Source: Caproiciproducens galactitolivorans (GTDB lineage Bacteria > Bacillota > Clostridia > Oscillospirales > Acutalibacteraceae). Taken from it: 64,000 nt of DNA. Under the pieces are notes generated by a model, which ran no database searches, was not told where the DNA came from, and saw only the letters and a program-made list of their open reading frames with translations. Below, piece by piece: positions 17,301 through 25,115 of the stretch; within the stretch, counting starts at the first letter, position 1; every line of letters starts with the position of its first letter. A program made the translations under genes and the position numbers. Location of the stretch: assembly GCF_026672255.1 (NCBI RefSeq), contig NZ_JAPOHA010000012.1:20265-84264 (forward strand), given 5' to 3'.

Positions 17301-17461
17301 CCTTTTTCACCGACAGTCCTTTCGAGCGAATGATGGTGCAAAAGCCGCAGTATAGGCGGGAGGAACGGCCTCCCGCCCCGCCGAAAGGCCATCCTGACCG
17401 TCCCCGTGACTGTTACCGTGACCTTATCATCACGCCGAAAGCTGGCAAGCCGGAGCGATAA
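17297..17461 (+). CDS. Small conserved ICE protein, 54 residues
   Basis: ATG at 17297 overlaps the previous stop (ATGA), so it is translationally coupled. The protein starts MTFFTDSPFERMMVQKP and is rich in Pro and Arg. I recognise this start from small proteins placed after DUF4366 in related elements, but know no function. It is the last gene of the mating operon and its 3' end runs into a terminator. Confidence 0.7.
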   Translation: MTFFTDSPFERMMVQKPQYRREERPPAPPKGHPDRPRDCYRDLIITPKAGKPER

Positions 17462-17479
17462 TGTTCCGGCTTGTTTTGT
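17448..17479 (+). terminator. Terminator of the mating operon
   Basis: AAGCCGGA (17448-17455) pairs with TCCGGCTT (17466-17473), followed by GTTTTG. It overlaps the last codons of the 54-residue gene. Confidence 0.75.
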
Positions 17480-17600
17480 CTAAGCCTGAATGATAAGATG
17501 TTTACGGCAGATTTAATTTGCGGACAAAAGACAACAGAAAAAGTCGGGAACAGCCGCTTTGAAAGTAATAAGATAGAATCACAGGCAAGGAGATGTGTAC

Positions 17601-18458
17601 ATGGGTTGGGTTGAGTGCATAGGTGAAGCCATCAGCTATATTGAAGGCAATATCACTGACGAACTGACAGTTGAAAAGATTGCAAAGCAGGTAATATTAT
17701 CACCTTTCTATTTCCAAAAAGGATTTGCCATGCTTTGCGGTTTTACGGTCGGAGAGTATATCCGGGAACGCAGGCTTACTCTTGCCGGCAGCGAGCTTGT
17801 TTCCACAGACGAAAAAATCATTGACATTGCGCTCAAGTACGGTTACGACTCGCCGGACAGTTTTACCAAAGCATTTACCCGTTTTCATGGCGTCACACCG
17901 ACTGCCGTTCGAAAAGACGGAGCAATGATTAAGTCTTTTGCTCCGCTGAAAATCAAATTTACTTTGGAAGGCGGCTATGTTATGGATTACAAGATTGTCG
18001 AAAAAGATTCATTCACGGTTATGGGAGCAGCCAGAACATTCAAGTATGACGGTGCGAAAACAGAAATTCCTAAGTTTTGGATGGAACTCCATCAGCCCGG
18101 AAAAGAGCGGGTCGTATGCGGAATGTATGGAATCAGTATTGACGAGAGTATGGGATCGGATGAATTCGAGTATCTGGTCGCAGACAATTACAATCCGGCC
18201 GCAGAAATTCCGGAAGGCTTTGTTGCAAAAGTCATCCCCGCATACACTTGGGCTGTTTTTGCTTGCAGAGGCGGAATGCCCCAGTCTTTACAGGATGTAA
18301 ACAAAAAAATCTTCTCGGAATGGCTGCCGAACAGTAAAGACTATGAAATTGCGGCGGGCTACAATATCGAAATGTACAGTGATCCTGCCGAGTATTCCAA
18401 GGGAATTCAGGATGAGAAATATTACAGCGAGATATGGATTCCCGTCAAAAAGAAGTAA
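17601..18458 (+). CDS. AraC-family regulator with GyrI-like ligand domain
   Basis: 285 residues, ATG 17601 with AAGGAG upstream. Residues 1-105 form the two AraC helix-turn-helices (LTVEKIAKQVILSPFYFQKGF and IIDIALKYGYDSPDSFTKAF, then GVTPTAVRK). The rest is a GyrI/SOUL-like effector-binding domain (KIVEKDSFTVMG, ending EIWIPVKKK). This architecture is common in regulators that sense small amphipathic compounds. It interrupts the usual order between the mating operon and topoisomerase and has its own terminator, so it is probably an independently acquired gene. Its target is unknown. Confidence 0.88.
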   Translation: MGWVECIGEAISYIEGNITDELTVEKIAKQVILSPFYFQKGFAMLCGFTVGEYIRERRLTLAGSELVSTDEKIIDIALKYGYDSPDSFTKAFTRFHGVTPTAVRKDGAMIKSFAPLKIKFTLEGGYVMDYKIVEKDSFTVMGAARTFKYDGAKTEIPKFWMELHQPGKERVVCGMYGISIDESMGSDEFEYLVADNYNPAAEIPEGFVAKVIPAYTWAVFACRGGMPQSLQDVNKKIFSEWLPNSKDYEIAAGYNIEMYSDPAEYSKGIQDEKYYSEIWIPVKKK

Positions 18459-18499
18459 CCCGACAAACGGCGTAATTCCTGTTATGTAGCTATATACTC

Positions 18500-18535
18500 A
18501 AGAGCAATCGAGAAATCGGTTGCTCTTTTTTTGTG
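18500..18535 (+). terminator. Terminator after the AraC-type gene
   Basis: AAGAGCAATC (18500-18509) and GGTTGCTCTT (18518-18527) form a ten-pair stem with one G-T pair and a short loop, followed by a run of T. Confidence 0.85.
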
Positions 18536-18561
18536 TGCCAATGCATGAAAGGAGAAAAAAT

Positions 18562-20622
18562 TTGAAGCTTGTAATCAGTGAAAAGCCCTCGGTTGCCCAA
18601 AGTATCGCCGCCGTGATCGGCGCTAAGCAGCGCGGCAACGGGTTTCTGGAGGGTAACGGCTACCTCGTTTCATGGTGCCTCGGCCACCTCGCGGAGCTGG
18701 CAAGCGCCGACGCCTATGATAAAAAATACGCCAAATGGCGGCGTGAGGATTTACCCATTCTGCCGGAGAACTGGCGGTTCACCGTAAGCGGGGATAAACA
18801 AAAGCAGTTTGATATTCTCCGCGACCTGATGCACCGCGACGGTGTGGATGAAATCATCAACGCCTGCGACGCCGGACGCGAGGGCGAACTGATCTTCCGC
18901 ACCGTGTACCACATGGCAGGCTGCTCCAAACCAATGAAACGGATCTGGATTTCGTCGATGGAAGACGAGGCTATCCGACAGGGATTTACCAATCTGAAGC
19001 CGGGCCGGGATTACACCGGCCTGCATCAGTCTGCTCTCTGCCGCTCCAAAGCCGACTGGCTGGTGGGCATCAACGCGACGCGTCTGTTTTCGGTTTTATA
19101 TCACCGCACACTAAACGTCGGGCGCGTCATGTCCCCGACGCTGGCCCTCATCGTGCAGCGGGAAGCGGAGATTTCCGCGTTTCAGCCGGAGCCGTTTTAC
19201 ACGGTCAATCTCGACTGCGGCGGTTTCACCGCCACCGGCGACAAGCTGAAAGCGAAGCCGGAGGCAGAGGCCGTTGCCGCCGCCTGTAAAGGGAAAACGG
19301 CCACTGTCAGCGCCGTGGAACGGAAAGAAAAATCCGACAAGCCGCCCGCACTTTACGACCTGACTACCCTCCAGCGCGACGCCAACCGTCTGCTCGGCTA
19401 CACGGCCCAGCAGACGCTCGATTATTTGCAATCGCTCTATGAAAAGAAGCTCTGTACTTATCCGCGCACTGACAGCCGGTTCCTGACAAACGATATGGAA
19501 GGGACCGTCCCGGCGCTTGCTTCCGTCGCCGCCGCGATCTGCGGCGCGGATGTTTCCGAAAACCTCAACGCCGGTCAGGTCTGTAACAGTGCGAAGGTCA
19601 GCGACCATCACGCTGTCGTTCCCACATCGGGTGCGGGTAAAGCGGAGGTTTCCGCACTGCCTACCGGGGAGAGGGAAATCCTGCGGCTCGTTTCCCGGCA
19701 GCTTCTCTGCGCAGTCGGCAGTCCGCACCGATACACTGAAACCGCCGTCACGCTGGACTGTGCCGGGCATGGATTTACCGCCAAGGGCAAGACAATCCTC
19801 GTTCCGGGCTGGAAAGCCTATTTGCAGGAACAGGCCGACAGACCCCTTCCGGAACTGGCAGAGGGACAGGACATCACTGCTCCCTCTGTTTCCTTCAAAG
19901 AAGGCAAAACCTCGCCGCCCAAGCACTATACAGAGGACACTCTGCTTTCCGCGATGGAGACGGCGGGCGCGAAAGATATGCCAGAAGATGCGGAGCGCAA
20001 GGGCCTCGGCACCCCCGCCACCCGCGCGGCTATTTTGGAAAAGCTCGTCACTACAGGCTTTGTGGAACGAAAAAGGGCCAAGAAAACGGTCAACCTCATT
20101 CCGACGCAGGTTGGTGTGTCGCTCGTCACTGTCCTGCCGGAACAGCTTCAATCCCCGCTGCTGACCGCCGAATGGGAAAACCGGCTCAAACAGGTGGAGC
20201 GCGGAGAACTGGAACCGGACGCTTTTATGAACGGGATTTCATCCATGCTCTGGGAGCTTATAAAAACATATACGCCGGTCAAGGGTGCGGAGGTGCTGTT
20301 TCCTTCCGGGCGCGAGATAATCGGCAAATGCCCCCGCTGCGGTGGCAGCGTGAGCGAGAGTAAGAAAGGCTTTTTCTGCGAAAACGACGGTTGCCGATTT
20401 GGGCTTTGGAAGGACAACCGGTTTTTCTCCGCCAAGAAAAAGACGCTGACAAAGCCCGTCGCCGCCGCGCTCCTGAAGGACGGGCGCATAAGGCTCACCG
20501 GCTGTTATTCCGAGAAAACCGGCAAGACCTATGACGCCACGGTGATTTTGGAGGACACCGGGGAACACGTCAATTTCAGGCTGGAATTTGATTCGGGGAC
20601 GAAAAAGCGTGGCGGATCATGA
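18562..20622 (+). CDS. topB: DNA topoisomerase III (type IA)
   Basis: 686 residues from TTG 18562, with AAAGGAG upstream; in-frame codons upstream of it overlap the terminator and are unlikely to be coding. The Toprim domain starts KLVISEKPSVAQSIA, with the acidic DAGREGELIF motif near residue 107. The catalytic tyrosine is in the TYPRTDSRFLT motif near residue 300. A C-terminal zinc ribbon has CPRCGG and a later CENDGC. It relaxes or decatenates single-strand-linked DNA during transfer or replication of the element. It ends with an ATGA overlap to the next gene. Confidence 0.95.
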   Translation: MKLVISEKPSVAQSIAAVIGAKQRGNGFLEGNGYLVSWCLGHLAELASADAYDKKYAKWRREDLPILPENWRFTVSGDKQKQFDILRDLMHRDGVDEIINACDAGREGELIFRTVYHMAGCSKPMKRIWISSMEDEAIRQGFTNLKPGRDYTGLHQSALCRSKADWLVGINATRLFSVLYHRTLNVGRVMSPTLALIVQREAEISAFQPEPFYTVNLDCGGFTATGDKLKAKPEAEAVAAACKGKTATVSAVERKEKSDKPPALYDLTTLQRDANRLLGYTAQQTLDYLQSLYEKKLCTYPRTDSRFLTNDMEGTVPALASVAAAICGADVSENLNAGQVCNSAKVSDHHAVVPTSGAGKAEVSALPTGEREILRLVSRQLLCAVGSPHRYTETAVTLDCAGHGFTAKGKTILVPGWKAYLQEQADRPLPELAEGQDITAPSVSFKEGKTSPPKHYTEDTLLSAMETAGAKDMPEDAERKGLGTPATRAAILEKLVTTGFVERKRAKKTVNLIPTQVGVSLVTVLPEQLQSPLLTAEWENRLKQVERGELEPDAFMNGISSMLWELIKTYTPVKGAEVLFPSGREIIGKCPRCGGSVSESKKGFFCENDGCRFGLWKDNRFFSAKKKTLTKPVAAALLKDGRIRLTGCYSEKTGKTYDATVILEDTGEHVNFRLEFDSGTKKRGGS

Positions 20623-20921
20623 AACTTACGAAATATGAGCGGGAGACGATCATTTGCTATAACGAGGAAGAAACGACGGCCAGCGTCTATACGCACAATA
20701 AAAAGCTTATTCAAAAGCTCAAACGGCTTTCGGAAAAATACCCCGACAAGGTAAAACCGGAGCGCCCGGAGCATCGCGGGACCGTCAGCTATCTTGTCCC
20801 CAAACGCTGTGTTTCCGTTCGGGAACCGTACAGCGACCGGCGGCGCGAAACAGACAGTTTACGGGCCAAAACAGCGAAAATACGCCCTCCCGACAGGAGC
20901 ATACGCTCCGAAAATGAATAA
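20619..20921 (+). CDS. Small conserved protein coupled to topB
   Basis: 100 residues beginning MKLTKYERETIICYNEEE and a conserved ASVYTHNKKLIQKLKRL segment. The N-terminal 65 residues match a short protein often found after topB in this element family; the Arg-rich tail looks variable. No function known to me. Start and topB stop overlap by ATGA. Confidence 0.7.
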   Translation: MKLTKYERETIICYNEEETTASVYTHNKKLIQKLKRLSEKYPDKVKPERPEHRGTVSYLVPKRCVSVREPYSDRRRETDSLRAKTAKIRPPDRSIRSENE

Positions 20922-21004
20922 TGAGCGCGCTCTCACATAGGTTTATCCCGGCCTGTGCGGGGGCGCACTTTTTTCGATTCTACGATCTGTGAAAGGAGCA
21001 TACT

Positions 21005-23452
21005 ATGGCCGAAAAAAATAAGGAACGGCTGAAAGAGATCACCGACAGCATTGAGCAGGGCATCCAAGACCTGTTTCAGAGCGACCGATACGCGCAGTAT
21101 CTGCGCACCATGTCCCGGTTCCACCGCTATTCCGTCAACAACACCATGCTGATTTACATGCAGAAGCCCGACGCTACCCTTGTAGCCGGGTTCAACAAGT
21201 GGCGCGATCAGTTCAGCCGGAACGTCATGCGGGGCGAAAAAGGTATCAAAATCATCGCGCCCACGCCGTTTAAAAAGAAAATTGAGGAAGAAAAGCTCGA
21301 CCCTGATACCAAAATTCCCGTGCGGGACGCAGACGGCAACATCATCATGGAGGAAAAGGAAATCAAAATCCCCATGTACAAAGTGGTTTCCGTTTTTGAC
21401 GTGTCGCAGACTGAGGGGAAACCGCTGCCGACGCTGGCGAACGATCTCACGGGAAATGTGAAGCAGTATGAAATTTTCATGGAGGCGCTGCGGCGCTCGT
21501 CCCCCGTTCCGCTTGCTTTTGAGGGGATGGAACCGAGTACGGACGGCTATTTCAGCGAAAAAGACCAGCGTATCACCATCCGATCCGGCATGAGCGAGGT
21601 ACAGACCGTCTCCGCAGCCGTCCACGAGATCACCCACGCCACGCTGCATAACTACGAACAGGCCCGGCTTGCCGCCGCGCAGAGCGACGAAATAGCAGAA
21701 CCGCCCAAACCGAAGGACCGGCACACCGAGGAAGTGGAGGCCGAGAGCGTTTCCTACGCCGTCTGCCAGTATTACGGCATCCAGACCGGCGAAAACAGCT
21801 TCGGTTATATCGCTTCATGGAGCAAGGACAAGGAATTGCCGGAGCTGCGGGCCTCTCTGGAAACCATCAACAAGACCGCTTCCGGCTTGATCTCCGACAT
21901 CGACCAAAATTTCCGCGAAGTCCTGAAAGAGTACGACAGCGTTCTGGAACAGTTCGCCGGGGACGCATATCGGTACACGGCTTCCGTCATGGAGCCGCCG
22001 TTCCCTCTTAACTCCATTGAAGAAGAAGTCCCGGCCACCGTGGAAGATTTGAAAAGCGGTTACGGAAAAGACACCCGTGCGGCAATCCTCAATGCTGCCA
22101 AGGTCGAGGGCGCGGCGTCACCGGATGAGTTGCTGCGGCGACTGTACGAAATCGAAAAAATCTACCCGCCGAGAGAAACCGAGGCGATGTATCTGCTGGA
22201 TAACGACGCCTATCTTTATTTGAAGGAAAACGAGGACGGATACGGCTATACCATTTACGATAAGGAGAGCCTGCGGGAAACGGCAAGCGGGTTTGCCGAT
22301 GAGGGCGTCAGTTCCATTCCGACCGCTTACGAACAGGCGCTTCTTCTCGAACACCTGGTTCCTGAAACCTCGGGAAAGGTGTCGCTTGACATTCTTCGGG
22401 ATATTGTCGCCGTGCGTGAGCAGGACGTACAGGAATATATCCGTAAAAACAATTTGGGCGACCATGAGCAAGCTGAACCGGAGACGCGGACAGCGCCCGA
22501 CCCGCCCAAAGCGGCGGACATGCTGCCGGATGCGCCGGATTTGGCGCTCGACGAATATCCTATGCCGGATTCGGAACTGACCGTGGCCGATCTGGAAGCC
22601 TGCGGGTATCTGGACGGCGACCTGCTGCCACTCTCCAAAGACCGGGCGCTGGAGCTTTTTGATCAGGACCTTACCGTTTACATGATTGAGGACGGCGGCG
22701 CAAGCATTGCATTCGACCCAGATGAGATTCAGGCGCACAGCGGCCTATTCGCCGTGAGCCGTGAAGAATGGGAGGAAAACCGGGAGTTTTCCGCAGCCAT
22801 AGAGGACCGGATGAAGCATCAGGATCAGCGGGAAGCCGCCTTTCTGAAAACCTCTCAGGACGCTTTCGCCATTTATCAGGTCAAGGGCGGCGACGAGCTG
22901 CGCGATATCCGGTTTGAGCCTTTAAGCTGGCTGGAATCCAAGGGTGTTTCCATAGACCACGAAAACTATGATCTTGCCTACACTGCCCCGCTCACCGATA
23001 CCGGCAGTACGGATGATAGGCTGGGAGAATTGTGGGATCGGTTCAACAACGATCATCCCGCCGATTATCACAGGCCAAGCCTGTCCGTCAGCGACATCGT
23101 TGCGCTCAAACAGAACGGCGCTGTATCCTGTCATTATGTGGACAGCTTCGGTTTTCAGGAGATCCCGACCTTTCTAAAACCGGAAAACTACCTGAAAAGC
23201 GCGGAAATGTCGATGGAGGACGATTACGACATGATCGACGGCGTCATCGACAACGGAAAAAATCCCACCGTTGCGGAGCTGGAGCATCAAGCCAAAACCG
23301 GTCAGCCGATCTCCCTTCTGGAGCTTGCCGAGGCGTCGCGTCGGGAGTATGACGAAAAGAAAAAATCCGTCGTGGAACAGCTCAGAAGCCAGCCGGTCAG
23401 CCGGGAACACAAAAAAACAGCGCCCGACAGAGACGCGGAAATGGAGCGGTGA
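21005..23452 (+). CDS. ArdC-type antirestriction protein with zinc metallopeptidase and YodL/DUF4316 regions
   Basis: 815 residues, ATG 21005 with AAAGGAG upstream. Residues 1-130 resemble the ArdC N-terminal single-strand-DNA-binding domain (YSVNNTMLIYMQKPDATLVAGF, shortened here to the core pattern). A zincin motif HEITH lies near residue 207, with EVEAESVSYAVCQYYG downstream. Later parts resemble YodL (around 540-600) and a DUF4316-type C-terminus (SRREYDEKKKSVVEQL). Such proteins are thought to protect entering single-stranded DNA from host restriction. The peptidase activity is inferred from the motif only. Confidence 0.85.
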   Translation: MAEKNKERLKEITDSIEQGIQDLFQSDRYAQYLRTMSRFHRYSVNNTMLIYMQKPDATLVAGFNKWRDQFSRNVMRGEKGIKIIAPTPFKKKIEEEKLDPDTKIPVRDADGNIIMEEKEIKIPMYKVVSVFDVSQTEGKPLPTLANDLTGNVKQYEIFMEALRRSSPVPLAFEGMEPSTDGYFSEKDQRITIRSGMSEVQTVSAAVHEITHATLHNYEQARLAAAQSDEIAEPPKPKDRHTEEVEAESVSYAVCQYYGIQTGENSFGYIASWSKDKELPELRASLETINKTASGLISDIDQNFREVLKEYDSVLEQFAGDAYRYTASVMEPPFPLNSIEEEVPATVEDLKSGYGKDTRAAILNAAKVEGAASPDELLRRLYEIEKIYPPRETEAMYLLDNDAYLYLKENEDGYGYTIYDKESLRETASGFADEGVSSIPTAYEQALLLEHLVPETSGKVSLDILRDIVAVREQDVQEYIRKNNLGDHEQAEPETRTAPDPPKAADMLPDAPDLALDEYPMPDSELTVADLEACGYLDGDLLPLSKDRALELFDQDLTVYMIEDGGASIAFDPDEIQAHSGLFAVSREEWEENREFSAAIEDRMKHQDQREAAFLKTSQDAFAIYQVKGGDELRDIRFEPLSWLESKGVSIDHENYDLAYTAPLTDTGSTDDRLGELWDRFNNDHPADYHRPSLSVSDIVALKQNGAVSCHYVDSFGFQEIPTFLKPENYLKSAEMSMEDDYDMIDGVIDNGKNPTVAELEHQAKTGQPISLLELAEASRREYDEKKKSVVEQLRSQPVSREHKKTAPDRDAEMER

Positions 23453-23453
23453 T

Positions 23454-23672
23454 ATGTTTACCAACGACGAAATTAACCTGATGTGCATTTACAATACTGG
23501 AACGCGGGAGGGCCTGATCGCGGAGCTGACGCAGATGCGCGGCTATCTCGGTTCGGAGGAAACGGAGCTTCTGACGCTGACGGATTCCGCACTGGGAAAA
23601 CTTCGGAATATGAGCGACACCGAATACGCCAAACTTGACCTGCTCCCGGATTTTGACGTGGAGACTGAATGA
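23454..23672 (+). CDS. Transposon-transfer assisting protein (TTRAP family)
   Basis: 72 residues, ATG 23454 two bases after the preceding stop. The sequence FTNDEINLMCIYNTGTREG and the later LGKLRNMSDTEYAKL match TTRAP, a small helical family in conjugative transposons. It is the last gene of the topB-ardC operon before the AT-rich sigma insertion. Confidence 0.88.
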   Translation: MFTNDEINLMCIYNTGTREGLIAELTQMRGYLGSEETELLTLTDSALGKLRNMSDTEYAKLDLLPDFDVETE

Positions 23673-23741
23673 AAAACACGATTATCAATTTTTTACATGA
23701 TTTTTCTCAAAACATTGCAACCAATTTATTCTTTTCCGATC

Positions 23742-23762
23742 TATAATAAGTGAAAGCTTTCA
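23742..23762 (+). promoter_or_regulatory. Possible -10 box and 12-bp palindrome ahead of the sigma gene
   Basis: TATAAT at 23742-23747 is followed at once by TGAAAGCTTTCA, a perfect palindrome (23751-23762). No good -35 lies 17 bases upstream, so activation by a regulator or by the sigma factor itself is possible. Confidence 0.4.
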
Positions 23763-23785
23763 TTAAATAAGAGAGGGGGAAAAGC

Positions 23786-24343
23786 ATGGATGATTCCCAA
23801 ATTATTCAGTTGTATTTTGAGCGTTCCGAAGAAGCAATTGACAATACTAAGATAAAATATGGAAATTTCTGCTTTTGTATTGCTAACAACATCCTAAAAA
23901 GCAAGGAGGATGCCGAGGAATGTGAAAGCGACGCATATTTGAGGGTATGGAATGCTATTCCTCCCCAAAAACCTAGTATGTTAAAATCCTATCTTGGGAA
24001 GATCGTTCGCAATCTTGCCTTGCAACGATACGAATATTATTCAGCTCAAAAAAGGAACACTGAATTAGAAATCGTCTTTTCTGAACTGGAAGAATGTATT
24101 GTCGGATTAAAGGGTGTGGAAGGGCAATATGATGCCGATGATCTTGGAAGGTCAGTGAACTGTTTTCTCCATACTATTGATCGCGAATCACGAATTATAT
24201 TTGTTAGGCGATATTGGTTCACAGATTCCATTAAAGAAATTGCAGTTCGTTTTGAAATCAGTGAAAGTAAAGTTAAATCCTCTCTCTTTAGGACAAGAAA
24301 CAAATTGAAAGTCTATTTACAGAAAGGAGGTTTTATGGCATGA
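23786..24343 (+). CDS. ECF-like RNA polymerase sigma factor
   Basis: 185 residues, ATG 23786 with GAGAGGGGG upstream. Region 2 near residues 10-75 (AEECESDAYLRVWNAIPP, SYLGKIVRNLALQRYEYY) and region 4 near 130-180 (IDRESRIIFVRRYWF, IKEIAVRFEISESKVKSSLFR). It overlaps the downstream membrane-protein gene by ATGA, the usual layout of a sigma factor with its membrane partner. Base composition is much more AT-rich than the flanking ICE genes, indicating insertion as cargo. Confidence 0.92.
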   Translation: MDDSQIIQLYFERSEEAIDNTKIKYGNFCFCIANNILKSKEDAEECESDAYLRVWNAIPPQKPSMLKSYLGKIVRNLALQRYEYYSAQKRNTELEIVFSELEECIVGLKGVEGQYDADDLGRSVNCFLHTIDRESRIIFVRRYWFTDSIKEIAVRFEISESKVKSSLFRTRNKLKVYLQKGGFMA

Positions 24344-24951
24344 CAGGGAAAAATCTGTATAATGCCATCAATAGTATCGATGATAACTTCATACAAGAGG
24401 CCGATGAAGCTGTCACCCTCAAAAAAAATGTGGTCAGCTTCAATTGGAAACGTTTCACTGGAATTGCCGCATGCATAGCGCTTGTTTTATGTGCTTCTGT
24501 AATCATACCCAAATTTCTTCCTACTTTAATATCAAGCAAAGAGGCACATCAGGAAAAGACCACAAACGCCATTCTCAATGACTATGTTGATATATACTAT
24601 CTTGAAAATGGCACAACTGAAATAAAAAAAGAATCGGTGAAGTTAGATTACACTCCACAGAATATCTTTCAAGAATGGAAAAAGTTGAATAACATTCCTG
24701 ATAGTGTGAGTATGGTTGATTATAAAATTGATTCGAATGGGTATGAACAATCAGGGAATAGCAGTACCGCCACGTATGTTGTTGGGGATGTTTTTACCTT
24801 AAATGTGACATTGTCGAACGAATTTACGGATTGTCTTACCAAGAGCAATCGCACGGCTTTATTAAAATCTCTTGAAAAAACACTAAGTTATCAAAAAATT
24901 AAATATAAGTCAATCAATATCTTCGTTGATGGGCAAAAAATCAACAATTAA
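24340..24951 (+). CDS. Single-pass membrane protein, probable sigma-factor partner with GerMN-like outer domain
   Basis: 203 residues. A cytoplasmic N-terminus of about 42 residues, one membrane helix (44-68), then an external domain whose end (FTLNVTLSNEFTDCLT, LLKSLEKTLSYQKI, INIFVDGQ) resembles the GerMN/sporulation fold. By position and overlap it should be the anti-sigma or signal-receiving partner of the ECF gene. The short cytoplasmic part lacks a clear zinc anti-sigma motif. Stimulus unknown. Confidence 0.7.
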   Translation: MTGKNLYNAINSIDDNFIQEADEAVTLKKNVVSFNWKRFTGIAACIALVLCASVIIPKFLPTLISSKEAHQEKTTNAILNDYVDIYYLENGTTEIKKESVKLDYTPQNIFQEWKKLNNIPDSVSMVDYKIDSNGYEQSGNSSTATYVVGDVFTLNVTLSNEFTDCLTKSNRTALLKSLEKTLSYQKIKYKSINIFVDGQKINN

Positions 24952-25001
24952 GCGTTTCCCAAAAAGTTTTAATTCAGAGAAACAGTGCGATACCAAAGAT
25001 G

Positions 25002-25040
25002 ATGGCCGTTACAAAACTTCCGTTTTGTAACGGCCATTTT
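25002..25040. terminator. Strong terminator after the sigma module
   Basis: A 16-bp perfect stem (25002-25017 with 25022-25037) around a TTCC loop, followed by TTTT. It isolates the inserted sigma module from the large gene downstream. Confidence 0.9.
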
Positions 25041-25115
25041 AGCATATTGAAAATCTAGTTTATGTTGCGTTTTATTATAAAACTCATTTGAGTAACAGGA
25101 AGGAGTTGTAAATAT

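Noticed and set aside
19111..20151. Open frame of 346 codons on the minus strand
   Set aside because: Opposite the conserved topoisomerase core; shadow only.
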